Assembly (NCBI RefSeq): GCF_026965535.1
Contig: NZ_CP114039.1
Span: 5,022,001-5,086,000, forward strand
Source of the DNA: Corallococcus sp. NCRR
GTDB taxonomy: Bacteria > Myxococcota > Myxococcia > Myxococcales > Myxococcaceae
Direction of reading: 5' to 3'
Length of the DNA stretch: 64,000 nucleotides
The notes below the pieces were generated by a model. It was not told the DNA's origin, searched no databases, and worked only from the letters and a program-made list of their open reading frames with translations. Positions 28,574 through 37,295 of the stretch are shown one piece after another. Numbering within the stretch: the stretch's first letter is position 1; each line of letters opens with the position of its first letter. The translations under genes were made by a program, and so were the position numbers.

Positions 28574-29358
28574 GGCTTCAACAGCATCCACTGCGTCTGC
28601 GCGCCCGCCACGTCCAGCGGGGCCATGCGCGTGACGTCCCGGCCCGCCGCGTTGAAGGCCTTCCGGGCCGCGTCGCTCAGCGCGTCCATGGACACGGGCG
28701 CGTCCGTCAGCACCAGCACCACGCGCTCCGCACCCGCGCCGGTGAACTCCACGCTCTCCGGCAGCCAGTGCTGCCCCGCGCCCGGCTCCACCGCGAGGCT
28801 GTCCCCGGACTCCGGATACAGCGGCGTCACTTCTCCCTGCGCGTCCACCGACAGCGCCGCCACGTAGCGGTACGCGTCCGCCGTGTAGCCCAACCGCACG
28901 CGCTCACCGGGCTGTAGCGACTCCGGCGCCTCCGTGCTCGCCACCCGCTGCGGATCCACGCCTCCACCGATTCGCAGCTCCGCGACCGCGCCGCCCTTGA
29001 TGCGGTTGCCCGCGACGGGCGGCTGGACCGGATCCGTCCTCCCGCCGGTCTCCAGCAGCGGACGCGCCAGCACCAGCACCACCACGGACGCCGCCACCGC
29101 CATCAGCGGCCGGACCCATTGCGCGCGCGTCGCCGGCTCTCTCGCGGCTTGCCTCGCGCGCGCCCGCTCCACGCCGGCCTCGAAACCTTCGAACGGGACC
29201 TCCGCCTCGAACGCGGCCTGCGCGTCCGCGAAGGACCTCAGCGTCGCGCCACATGCGTCGCACGCCTCCGCATGCTCCCGGACGCGGTTCGCCTCCTGGG
29301 TGGGCAGCTCACCAGCGTGCAGGCGGCGCAATGTCCAGCTCGACTCGTGCGCGCTCAT
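28570..29358 (-). CDS. Zinc-finger anti-sigma factor with DUF4384-like domain
   Basis: 262 residues. The cytoplasmic N-terminus has the ZAS motif HxxxCxxC (His29, Cys33, Cys36), a single membrane helix follows at about 82-104 (LMAVAASVVVLVLARPLL), and the periplasmic part (about 140-240) resembles DUF4384: GERVRLGYTADAYRYVAALSVDAQGEVTPLYP. ATG 29358 overlaps the sigma-factor TGA as ATGA, the usual arrangement for sigma/anti-sigma pairs. It should hold the sigma factor at the membrane until the periplasmic domain senses a signal or is cleaved. DUF4384 is common beside caspase domains in bacteria; here the two are on adjacent genes. Confidence 0.88.
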   Translation of the reverse strand: MSAHESSWTLRRLHAGELPTQEANRVREHAEACDACGATLRSFADAQAAFEAEVPFEGFEAGVERARARQAAREPATRAQWVRPLMAVAASVVVLVLARPLLETGGRTDPVQPPVAGNRIKGGAVAELRIGGGVDPQRVASTEAPESLQPGERVRLGYTADAYRYVAALSVDAQGEVTPLYPESGDSLAVEPGAGQHWLPESVEFTGAGAERVVLVLTDAPVSMDALSDAARKAFNAAGRDVTRMAPLDVAGAQTQWMLLKP

Positions 29359-29897
29359 CGGACGCTCAGCTCCTCTCCACCCAGCTCCGCGAAATGCTCC
29401 AGCCGCTTGCGCACCGTGGGCACCGAACGCCCCAGCACCGCGGCCACCTCTTCCAGCGTCATCCCGTCCACGTGGTAGTGGATCGCCGCCGCCTGCGTCT
29501 CCGCGTCCACCCGGGCCAGCAGCTTGCGCACCAGGTCGCGCGTCTCCATCGCCTCCGCGCCGCCATGGCCCTCGGAACGGGCCGCCTCGTCCCTCGCGAA
29601 CCACTTCCTCCACGCCGCCCCTTCCGAGCGCAACTGGTTGAGGCAGTGGTGCGTGGCGATCTTCATCAGCCACGTCAGCGGAGACGCCTCCGCCCGGAAC
29701 GACTCCCCGTGCACGAGCGCGCGGGCGAAGACGTCATGCATCGCGTCCTCCGCCCGGCTCGCGTCCTTCAGCAGGTAGCGGCAGCGCTCACGCACGCTGC
29801 CGCCGTACTTCACATACAGCTCGCGCAGGACGGCCCGCCGGTCCTCGTTGGGACGGGGAGGCACTACCTTCAGGGCCAGCGGGGTCGGTCCGGTCAC
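29355..29897 (-). CDS. ECF-family RNA polymerase sigma factor
   Basis: A 180-residue group-4 sigma factor: region 2 (about 20-95; ELYVKYGGSVRERCRYLL, SRAEDAMHDVFARAL, SPLTWLMKIATHHCLNQLR) and region 4 (about 125-170; MTLEEVAAVLGRSVPTVRKRL). There is no region 1.1 or 3. The GTG start at 29897 lacks a strong ribosome-binding site, and translation may depend on the preceding lipoprotein gene, whose stop is 28 bases upstream. It is followed by its overlapping anti-sigma gene. I found no obvious ECF-type promoter to suggest self-regulation. Confidence 0.93.
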   Translation of the reverse strand: MTGPTPLALKVVPPRPNEDRRAVLRELYVKYGGSVRERCRYLLKDASRAEDAMHDVFARALVHGESFRAEASPLTWLMKIATHHCLNQLRSEGAAWRKWFARDEAARSEGHGGAEAMETRDLVRKLLARVDAETQAAAIHYHVDGMTLEEVAAVLGRSVPTVRKRLEHFAELGGEELSVR

Positions 29898-29925
29898 GCG
29901 CGGCGCAAGCCTACCGCGACCCGGC

Positions 29926-30924
29926 TCAGAGCGACGAGTACACCGCCGCCGTGAACCCGCCGCAGGCCGCCTCCGCCTCGCCGTAGCCCAGGCGCGGGTC
30001 CAGGCTGACGCGGAAGTAGGTGCTGAGGAAGTTCGTGTCCCAGCACTCGTTCAGCGTGGCCTCGCCCACCAGGTCGCCCCCCGTCACCTTGATGTCCGAG
30101 CGGCCCGCCCCCGTCGCCGTCCAGCGGCTCTTGATGGACAGCCGCTCCAGCTTCGCGCGCAGCGGGTCGCCGTTGTCGATGTCCTCGTTCGTCGCGAACT
30201 CGAACTCGCCGCCCGCCGTCGCGGACGCCTTGTAGTGGTACGTCCCGTCCACGCGCTTGTTGGGGTCCTTCTCGTCACGCACCTGGTGGAAGTCCGCGTC
30301 CACCGTGGCCTCCACGGAGGCGCTCGGGCGCGCGTAGCGGATCTCCACCGTGCCCACGTTGTCGTCCGCATCCGGCAGGGTGTGCGCCGCGTCCCAGTCG
30401 ATGAACAGCTCGCCGGAGCCGTAGCCCTTCACGCGCTCCCCGTCCGCGTCCACCGTCACCTGTTGCGTGCCGGACAGCACCGCGCGGAAGGCGCTGTCCT
30501 CCTCGGCCTTCGCCTTGCCCTCCAGCACCCAGGAGAACGACGCCTCCCCCGACTTCGTCACCGTCAGCCGCCACGTGGTGGGACTCAGCGCCTCCGTGCT
30601 CGGGCCCCACACCGCCTTGTTCTCCTCCAACGTCGTCGGCGGATACTTGGAGATCTGCTCGATGAGATTGAGCACCCACAGCGTGCCGCCGTTCACCGCC
30701 ACCGTGGCGTTCACCGTCGCCTGGTAATACTCCGCCTTCTGCCCCTGGCCGTACTGCGCGGAAGGGCCGGCCGCCGTCAGGCCCTGGCCGTTCGCCTTCG
30801 GCGCCTTCACCTGCGTCATCTCCTTGGAGGGCAGGCCCTCACGGAACGTGTCCGCGTCATTGGCCACGGTGTCGTTGCAGCCGACGAACAGCAGGGAGGC
30901 ACACAGCAAGCTCTTGCGCAGCAT
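29926..30924 (-). CDS. Lipoprotein A of the ECF/caspase module
   Basis: A 332-residue lipoprotein (MLRKSLLCASLLFVGCNDTV, lipobox FVGC), first gene of the operon and 28 bases upstream of the ECF sigma gene. The mature part is beta-rich with a single conserved-looking NECWD near the end and a second Cys (AACGG) at the C-terminus. It appears paralogous to the lipoprotein at 25953-26918. AAGGAC lies 9 bases before ATG 30924. The 210 bases upstream contain no other gene and should carry the operon promoter; I cannot identify it with confidence. Confidence 0.8.
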   Translation of the reverse strand: MLRKSLLCASLLFVGCNDTVANDADTFREGLPSKEMTQVKAPKANGQGLTAAGPSAQYGQGQKAEYYQATVNATVAVNGGTLWVLNLIEQISKYPPTTLEENKAVWGPSTEALSPTTWRLTVTKSGEASFSWVLEGKAKAEEDSAFRAVLSGTQQVTVDADGERVKGYGSGELFIDWDAAHTLPDADDNVGTVEIRYARPSASVEATVDADFHQVRDEKDPNKRVDGTYHYKASATAGGEFEFATNEDIDNGDPLRAKLERLSIKSRWTATGAGRSDIKVTGGDLVGEATLNECWDTNFLSTYFRVSLDPRLGYGEAEAACGGFTAAVYSSL

Positions 30925-31134
30925 GGTCGGGCGTCCTTTCAGGGCCCGTCTTGCGCGGGCCGTGCGGCAATGAATTCGCCCCTATGGACACAGGCCGACC
31001 AAAAAACAGAAAAAGCGCTCGCTAGAGGTGGAAAAGCACAGTGAAACCAAGCGTTTGGCGTCTGGCTGCCTGCTCTCCGGCCACCCGCGCCCGCCTGCCC
31101 GACGGTTGAAATGGGCCATCCCTACCTTTCGCCC

Positions 31135-31992
31135 ATGGAAAAACGACACCCGAACCATCCCGGGGAGATGAGTACGGACGCCACGCTGGCCGAGCGGGAT
31201 CGTGCGCCGGACGAGATCAACGCCCGCGCCAGAGCCGTCGGTCTGCTCCATGAGGCCGGGGTGCCGTTCGTGGTGGGGGGGGCGTATGCCTACGCCACCT
31301 ATACCGGCATCTACCGCGACACCAAGGACCTGGACCTGTTCCCGCGCAAGCAGGACGCCATCCGCGCCCTGGACGTGCTGGAGAAGGATGGCTGGCGCAC
31401 GGAGCGGCCCGACGAGGTCTGGCTCTACAAGGCGTACAAGGGCGATTACTTCGTCGACTTCATCTTCTCCTCCGGCAACGGCGTGGCGACGGTGGACGAC
31501 GAGTGGTTCACCAACGCCAGGAAGGCCACCATCTTCGGCTACGAGTGCCTCATCGCGCCCGCCGAGGAGATGATCTGGTCCAAGGCCTTCGTCACCGAGC
31601 GCGAGCGTTATGACGGCGCGGACATCAACCACCTCATCCTCAAGGCGGGGCGGGAGATGGACTGGGACCGCATCCTCCGGCGCTTCGACCGCTATTGGGA
31701 GGTGCTGCTCAGCCACCTGATGATGTTCCGCTTCGCGTATCCCAGCGAGCGCGACATCGTGCCCAACTACGTGATGACGGAGTTGATGAGCCGCACGCTC
31801 CAGACGGTGCGCGACGGCAGCTGGGACGAGAAGCTGTGCCGGGGCAACCTGGTGTCCAAGGTGAACTATCACGTGGACATCCACCACTGGGGCTTTGGGG
31901 ACGGCAGGGCGTGGGACGAACAGGACAGACCCGAGGGGGGAACCCGTGGCGCGAGATCCGAGCTCGAAGATTCGACTGGCAGCGGTCGGTGA
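31135..31992 (+). CDS. Nucleotidyltransferase-fold protein
   Basis: About 285 residues. The N-terminal half has a nucleotidyltransferase-like core: FVVGGAYAYATYTG followed by DTKDLDLF, where GG and the DxD pair match the catalytic pattern of Pol-beta-type enzymes such as the AbiEii-like group. The C-terminal half is helical (DWDRILRRFDRYWEVLLSHLMMF). The start is uncertain: ATG 31135 was chosen, but ATG 31111 and ATG 31168 are possible and none has a clear ribosome-binding site. The last 47 bases overlap the metallophosphoesterase gene in another frame. The substrate is unknown. Confidence 0.75.
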   Translation: MEKRHPNHPGEMSTDATLAERDRAPDEINARARAVGLLHEAGVPFVVGGAYAYATYTGIYRDTKDLDLFPRKQDAIRALDVLEKDGWRTERPDEVWLYKAYKGDYFVDFIFSSGNGVATVDDEWFTNARKATIFGYECLIAPAEEMIWSKAFVTERERYDGADINHLILKAGREMDWDRILRRFDRYWEVLLSHLMMFRFAYPSERDIVPNYVMTELMSRTLQTVRDGSWDEKLCRGNLVSKVNYHVDIHHWGFGDGRAWDEQDRPEGGTRGARSELEDSTGSGR

Positions 31993-32680
31993 CCTGCACT
32001 GCCGGGAGGACCAGCACGGGCGCTTCCGTCAGCTCGTCAAACAGGTGAACGCCTCGGCGGACCTGCTGCTCCTGTGCGGGGATCTGACGGACCGCGGGAT
32101 GATTGAAGAGGGCAAGGTGCTGGCCGAGGAGCTCTCGGCCTTGCGCGTCCCGTGCGCCGCGGTGCTGGGCAATCACGACTACGAGCACGGGCAGGTGAAG
32201 GACATCTGCTCGGAGCTCTCCAAGGTCGGCGTGCACATCCTCGACGGGGACCACTTCATCTTCGAGAAGGTGCTGGGCGTCGCGGGGGTGAAGGGCTTCG
32301 GGGGCGGCTTCGGCAACGCCACGTTGCAGGCGTTCGGCGAGGGGCAGACGAAGTCCTTCGTGCAGGAGGCCGTCACCGAGTCGCTCAAGCTGGAGGCCGC
32401 GCTCAGCCACCTGGACACGCCGAAGAAGGTCGTGATCATGCACTACGCCCCCATCCCGGAGACGCTGGAGGGGGAGAACATCGAGATCCGTCCCTTCCTG
32501 GGGACGAGCCGTCTGTCGATGCCCATCGACCACTACGGCGCGGCCTACGTCTTCCACGGCCACGCGCACCACGGCGCGCTCGAGGGCAAGACGAAGAGCG
32601 GAATCCCGGTGTTCAACGTGGCCATGCCGCTGCTCACCAAGTTCACGCCCGAGCAGCGCTTCGCCTTGATGGAGGTGTAG
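31946..32680 (+). CDS. Calcineurin-like metallophosphoesterase
   Basis: A 244-residue cytoplasmic phosphoesterase with all five metal-binding motifs: GDLHC (D-x-H), LLCGDLTDRG, VLGNHDYEHG, VIMHYAPI and VFHGHAHHG. The two-metal centre cleaves phosphomono- or diesters; the substrate is not evident. GTG 31946 has GAGGGGGG just upstream and lies inside the 3' end of the nucleotidyltransferase gene (47-base overlap), so the two are probably translationally coupled. It ends 7 bases before a convergent gene. Confidence 0.9.
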   Translation: MARDPSSKIRLAAVGDLHCREDQHGRFRQLVKQVNASADLLLLCGDLTDRGMIEEGKVLAEELSALRVPCAAVLGNHDYEHGQVKDICSELSKVGVHILDGDHFIFEKVLGVAGVKGFGGGFGNATLQAFGEGQTKSFVQEAVTESLKLEAALSHLDTPKKVVIMHYAPIPETLEGENIEIRPFLGTSRLSMPIDHYGAAYVFHGHAHHGALEGKTKSGIPVFNVAMPLLTKFTPEQRFALMEV

Positions 32681-32687
32681 CGCCGCC

Positions 32688-34136
32688 TCAGGGCGGGGGA
32701 GCTCCGGCGTCCGTCGCCTCCTGGAGGTCCGCGGCGCGAGTGGGCAGGTCCGCCACCGCGCCCATGGACACCTCCACCAGGTCCGGCCCGGAGCCCCGTG
32801 CGTAGAGCCGGTCCTCCGTGTCCGGTACGGCGTCGCCCAGCGACAGTCGCGCCAGCTCGCGTCCGTCCGCGTCGCGCAGCACGACGCCCCGGGACGCGTC
32901 GCTGATGCCGTAGCGCTCCCAATGCTTCACCTTCGCCTCGCCGAACGCGGTGGCCTTGAGCGCCTCCAGCCGGCCCAGGAGCTTCAGCACGCGGAAGTGC
33001 TGAGCGCGGCCACCGCTGGGCCCCTCCACCTGCCATGCGTCGCCGTTGCCCTCGCCGCGCGTCACCACCACGGGAGCGGCCTCGCCGCCGGGGCGGAACT
33101 CCAGGCGCCGCACGGCGTCGCGCGGGAACGACAGCACCCGGCGGTCCTTCAACTCCTGCACGCCCACGTCCAGCGTCGTCAGCGCGCGGGCCTCCACCTC
33201 CGCCAGCGTGGAGCGAGAGCCCTGTTCGCGAAGGGCATGGACGACGGTCGCGCCATCGCGAGTCACCTGCGCCAGCCTGACGCGGATGGGCTCACCGGAG
33301 GCAGGCATGAAGCGCGCGTCCACGACGGGTGTGTCGAAGCCCAGGGCCTTCCGGTGGGCGGCGGTGTCTTGGGGGAAGGACAGGGCCTGATGACCTTCGA
33401 AAGCCTTGAGCAGGTCCGTCAGCCGGCTGGTGTTCGCGCGGGTGGGCTCCGGCTTCTCCATCCGCCACGACTTGCCGTCCGCTTCGCGCATCAGCGTGTA
33501 CGCGTGGTCCTTCGCCTTGACTTCGATGGACTGGAGCGACGCGAGGTCCAGCGGCCCCAGGAACTCCTTGGCGCGCAGCTCGAACGGGCCCTTGTCCAGC
33601 GAGTACCTCACGGCGCCGTCGGCCGCGTATACGGTCGCGTCGCCTTCACGGCGCACGTAGACGGAGCCATCGAAGGGATTCTCATCTCCACCGGCCAGCG
33701 TCACGGTGCGCTGACGGGACGGATCCTCCGCGCCTTCGCCGTTCGCGTCCGGAAGGTAGGCCTTCGCCGTGACGGTGAACGCCGGGGACGTGAGCCCGTA
33801 CTTCTTCAGGTCCGCGTCCGTTGGCGAGGCATTCACGGTGGACTTGAACTTCGCCGAGGTGAGCTGCTGCACCAGGGCCTCCACCGCGTACGGATCCGCC
33901 TTCGCCTCCACGGGAGAGACAATCCGCCAGCCCTCCTGCGTCCGCTCCAGCTCCGTGGTGGCGCCGTGGGCCTTCACCGTCAGGTGCGTGAAGACGGGCG
34001 TCGGATCCGGAGTCGCGCCACGTGGCCGCTCGGTGGGCTCCGTCGCGAAGAGCTTCGGCGGGGGAGGGGGCTTCTCCGCATCGCGCGAACAGCCCACGGC
34101 CAGGAGCCCCAACATCATGATGGTGGAAATCCTCAC
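32688..34136 (-). CDS. DUF4340 lipoprotein of a Gld-type ABC system
   Basis: 482 residues with a lipoprotein signal (MRISTIMMLGLLAVGCSRDA, lipobox AVGC), a Pro-rich linker and repeated DUF4340-like units, for example LTVKAHGATTELERTQEGWRIVSPVEAKAD and VEAKADPYAVEALVQQLTSAKF. DUF4340 genes usually follow gldF/gldG-type genes, as here. The GTG start at 34136 overlaps the TGA of the upstream gene (GTGA). It ends with an Ala/Pro tail. It probably sits in the periplasm as part of the ABC complex; the exported substrate is unknown. Confidence 0.85.
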   Translation of the reverse strand: MRISTIMMLGLLAVGCSRDAEKPPPPPKLFATEPTERPRGATPDPTPVFTHLTVKAHGATTELERTQEGWRIVSPVEAKADPYAVEALVQQLTSAKFKSTVNASPTDADLKKYGLTSPAFTVTAKAYLPDANGEGAEDPSRQRTVTLAGGDENPFDGSVYVRREGDATVYAADGAVRYSLDKGPFELRAKEFLGPLDLASLQSIEVKAKDHAYTLMREADGKSWRMEKPEPTRANTSRLTDLLKAFEGHQALSFPQDTAAHRKALGFDTPVVDARFMPASGEPIRVRLAQVTRDGATVVHALREQGSRSTLAEVEARALTTLDVGVQELKDRRVLSFPRDAVRRLEFRPGGEAAPVVVTRGEGNGDAWQVEGPSGGRAQHFRVLKLLGRLEALKATAFGEAKVKHWERYGISDASRGVVLRDADGRELARLSLGDAVPDTEDRLYARGSGPDLVEVSMGAVADLPTRAADLQEATDAGAPPP

Positions 34137-35692
34137 CGGTTCCTCCGCGACAACCAGACCGCGAGTCCCACGCCCAGCAGTGACAGTGGCAGGAGGTCAG
34201 TGGACACGAAGCGCAGCGTCCGCAACTGGTCCTCCCCGAGCTCCAGGGTGGAGGTCTCACGGTCGGGAGGGCGCAGGGTGATCTTCTCCGCCTGATGGGA
34301 CGCCCAGCCCAGGGCGTTCATCACCAGGTTGCGGTTGGCCTCGTAGCCCCAGTTCGGATCCAACAGCAGCTCCGAATCCCCCACGGCCACCAACCGCGCC
34401 TCGTCGTAGCGCTTGTGCTCCGCCGCGCGCGTGTCCCGGGACGCGGCGGCCACCAGCGTGAGCTGCCCCATCTTCTCGCCACTGGACGGAGTGGTGTCCT
34501 CCAGGGGCCGCGACTCCACCCACGCATAGGGGGAACTCAGCAGCACGGGCTCCACCTTCACGCCGGGCAGCAGGAAGCCCTCGCGGACGAGCGTGAAGCT
34601 GCGCGGCGTGGGCAGCTGGATGTTGAAGCCGCGCTCCTGCAACGGACGCGTGATGGGGTGCTTGCCGTAGAAGTTCGACACGAGGACGAACGGGTTGCCC
34701 GAGTTGAACTGCGGATCCGCCGCGACGCCCTCGTCCACCTGCACGCCGTAGTCCGCGAGGAACAGGCCCAGCCCGTCGTCCGTGTTCGCGTCGGTGAAGT
34801 AGAGCAGCCGCCCGCCTTCGCCCAGGTAGGTGCGCAGCGCCGCCACCTCCGGCGCCGTATACGCCTGCTTCGCGCCCGCGATGATCACCAGGCCCGCGTC
34901 GCGAGGCACCTCCTTGCGGCCCAGGAGGTTGAGCGGTTCGGGGCGGTAGCCCTCGCGCAGCAGCTGGCGCCGCAGCTCCGTCAGCCCCTCGCCGGCCGTC
35001 TCCAGCGACCACTCGCCGTGTCCTTCGAGGACGTACACCTTCTGCGCGCCCGTCGCGCTCAGTTGCAGCAGGGCGTTGGTCAGCTCCTGCTCGGCGGGGA
35101 CGGGCAGGGTGGTGTGGGGCGCGGCAGCTCCTTCGCCACGGGAGACGACGACCAGCGTCTGCCCGTCCTTGAGCTGGTACTTCGCGGCCAGGGCCGGCTC
35201 GCGGCGCGGATCCACGAAGGCGTAGTCGAAGGCCTCCGGCGCCGCCTCGTGGTAGCGGCGGAACAGCTCCTCCAGCTCTCCATAGGACGAATGCGTGGGC
35301 GGGATGAGCGCCAGCGCGTGCGCCTTCTCCTTCAAGCCCGCCAGCGTCCGCACCGTCTGCGGCGCGAGCGAGAAGATGCGCTCCTGCGTCAGGTCCCAAC
35401 GCTTGTTCTTCCGGAACGCGAGCACGTTGAGCGCCACCAGTACGCCCAGCACCGCCAGCAGGGTGAGCACGGAGGACGCGAAGAACCGCCCCGTGCGGCG
35501 GGTGCCCGCGCGCCCCAACTCCTGCCGGTGCGTGACGACGTAGGCCGCGAGCATCGCCGCGCCCAGCACCGCCTTGCCCGCGGCGAGCGTCACGCTGCCG
35601 GAGGTGAGGAACAGCGTGAAGGGGCTGGACGCGAGCAGCAGCAGGCCGAAGGCCCCCAGCACCCGGGTGACGTGGGTCGCTCTCATGGTCAT
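34133..35692 (-). CDS. GldG-like ABC-associated membrane protein
   Basis: 519 residues: two or three N-terminal membrane helices (about 8-115), a large extracytoplasmic domain of the ABC_transp_aux/GldG type (about 120-480; DLTQERIFSLAPQTVRTLAGL, VYVLEGHGEWSLE, LVIIAGAKQAYTAPE, ARLVAVGDSELLLD) and a C-terminal helix followed by RRNR. In Bacteroidetes GldA-GldF-GldG is needed for gliding; homologues in other phyla have unassigned roles. ATG 35692 overlaps the permease stop as ATGA. Third gene of the four-gene operon. Confidence 0.85.
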   Translation of the reverse strand: MTMRATHVTRVLGAFGLLLLASSPFTLFLTSGSVTLAAGKAVLGAAMLAAYVVTHRQELGRAGTRRTGRFFASSVLTLLAVLGVLVALNVLAFRKNKRWDLTQERIFSLAPQTVRTLAGLKEKAHALALIPPTHSSYGELEELFRRYHEAAPEAFDYAFVDPRREPALAAKYQLKDGQTLVVVSRGEGAAAPHTTLPVPAEQELTNALLQLSATGAQKVYVLEGHGEWSLETAGEGLTELRRQLLREGYRPEPLNLLGRKEVPRDAGLVIIAGAKQAYTAPEVAALRTYLGEGGRLLYFTDANTDDGLGLFLADYGVQVDEGVAADPQFNSGNPFVLVSNFYGKHPITRPLQERGFNIQLPTPRSFTLVREGFLLPGVKVEPVLLSSPYAWVESRPLEDTTPSSGEKMGQLTLVAAASRDTRAAEHKRYDEARLVAVGDSELLLDPNWGYEANRNLVMNALGWASHQAEKITLRPPDRETSTLELGEDQLRTLRFVSTDLLPLSLLGVGLAVWLSRRNR

Positions 35693-36492
35693 GCGTAGCG
35701 CTGCGCCTCCACCGCGCGGTGGGTGAGCAGCAGCGAGAACAGGATGACGGACGCGAAGAACACCAGCGCCTGCACCTCCAGGACGCCCTGGATCATCCCC
35801 TGCAACTGCGTGTCGAAGGACAGATAGGACAGGACCGAGCGCAGCGGCTCCGCGGTGGACTGGGCCACGCCGCGCAGGAGCATCCACGGCAGCAGAACGG
35901 TGAAGGTGAGGAACGCCGCCAGCATCTGGCTCTCCGTCAGCGCGGAGATGAACAGCCCCACCGCCATGCACGTCGCGCCCCACAGCAGCACGGCGCCGTA
36001 GCCCAGCAGCACCGTGGGCCACTCCAGCGCGGAGCCGGACGGGCCCGTGCCCACCACGGACAGCATCACCGGGAACACCAGCGTCAGCCCCAGCGTGACG
36101 AAGATGAGGCCCAGGCCGCCCAGGTACTTGCCCAGCACGATGTCCACCGGCCGCACCGGCGTCGTGAGCAGCAGCGCGAACGTCTTCTGGCGCTTCTCCT
36201 CCGCGAACAGCCGCATGGACAGGAAGGGCGCGACGAAGAGCGTGAGGATCAACACCACGCCCCACAGCTGCACCACCACGCCGTCCGTGAGGTTGCGGTA
36301 GACGATGGAGTCCGGCGGCAGCTTGCTCCAGCCGTGCTCGCGCGCCAGGGCCTGCACCTGCTGGAACTGCTCCAGCAGGCTGACGAAGAAGAACGACGAG
36401 AGCGCCGCCATCGCCGTGAACACGGCGTAGGCCCACGGGGTGGTGAAGGCGACGGCCAGCTCCTTGCGGGCAATGGCCAGGGCAGTGCGCAT
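35689..36492 (-). CDS. ABC-2-type permease (GldF-like)
   Basis: 267 residues with six predicted membrane helices, beginning [22 protein letters not shown], the usual start of ABC-2 permeases that follow a GldA-type ATPase. [24 protein letters not shown] is the conserved cytoplasmic coupling segment. It starts 17 bases after the ATPase gene and overlaps the GldG-like gene by 4 bases. Confidence 0.88.
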   Translation of the reverse strand: MRTALAIARKELAVAFTTPWAYAVFTAMAALSSFFFVSLLEQFQQVQALAREHGWSKLPPDSIVYRNLTDGVVVQLWGVVLILTLFVAPFLSMRLFAEEKRQKTFALLLTTPVRPVDIVLGKYLGGLGLIFVTLGLTLVFPVMLSVVGTGPSGSALEWPTVLLGYGAVLLWGATCMAVGLFISALTESQMLAAFLTFTVLLPWMLLRGVAQSTAEPLRSVLSYLSFDTQLQGMIQGVLEVQALVFFASVILFSLLLTHRAVEAQRYA

Positions 36493-36509
36493 GCGCTGGA
36501 GGTTCCTGT

Positions 36510-37253
36510 TCAGGCGGCGGTCAGCTTGATGAAGACTTCTTCCAACGACGCGTGCTCGGCCTGGCCATGGGCCTTCGCCAACTGGTCGATGGCGTCATGG
36601 GCCACCACGCGGCCCTGGTGGAGGATGAGCACCTTCTCGCACGTCACCGTGACCTCCGGGAGGATGTGCGTGGACAGCAGCACCGTGTGCTTCCCCGCGA
36701 GGCCGCGGATCAACGCGCGCAGGTCCGCGCGCTGCGTGGGGTCCAGGCCTTCGGTGGGCTCGTCCAGGATGAGCACCGGCGGCGAACCGATGAGCGCCTG
36801 CGCGATGCCCACGCGCTGCTGGTAGCCCTTGGACAGGTTCTGGAGCACGCGGCCCATCACGTCGTCCACGCCGGTGAGCCCCGCCACCCGCGCCACCTCC
36901 GCCTTCACCGCGCGGCCGGGCACCTGCTTGAGCGCCGCGACGAACGCCAGGTAGCCGTGCACCGTCAGCTCCGGATAGAGCGGCGGCGTCTCCGGCAGGT
37001 AGCCGATGCGCCGTTTGACCTCCATCGGGTGCGTGGACACGTCGAAGCCCGCCACCTTCGCGCTGCCCCCGGAGGGGGGCAGGAAGCCGGTGAGGATCTT
37101 CATCGTGGTGGACTTGCCGGCTCCATTCGGGCCCAGGAAGCCCAGCAGCTCGCCCTCACCGACCGTGAAGGACAGGTCGTCGATGGCCACGCGATCGCGG
37201 TAGCGCCGGGTGAGGTTGCGCACCTCGATGATGGGCTTCTCGGTGATTGGCAT
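36510..37253 (-). CDS. ABC transporter ATPase (GldA-like)
   Basis: 247 residues with Walker A (GPNGAGKST), the Q-loop region [14 protein letters not shown], signature [15 protein letters not shown] (LSKGY rather than LSGGQ, usual for this subfamily), Walker B ([13 protein letters not shown]) and the H-loop STHILPE. First gene of the operon with permease, GldG-like protein and DUF4340 lipoprotein. Its ATG at 37253 is only 42 bases from the divergent lysC start, so the two promoters must overlap or lie within coding sequence. Confidence 0.93.
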   Translation of the reverse strand: MPITEKPIIEVRNLTRRYRDRVAIDDLSFTVGEGELLGFLGPNGAGKSTTMKILTGFLPPSGGSAKVAGFDVSTHPMEVKRRIGYLPETPPLYPELTVHGYLAFVAALKQVPGRAVKAEVARVAGLTGVDDVMGRVLQNLSKGYQQRVGIAQALIGSPPVLILDEPTEGLDPTQRADLRALIRGLAGKHTVLLSTHILPEVTVTCEKVLILHQGRVVAHDAIDQLAKAHGQAEHASLEEVFIKLTAA

Positions 37254-37295
37254 GCGCGGGGGCGAACTCTACACTGCCCCGGAAGCGAGGCGTGG

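Noticed and set aside
31111-31134. Earlier ATG for the nucleotidyltransferase at 31111
   Set aside because: It adds eight residues without a ribosome-binding site; kept only as an alternative start.
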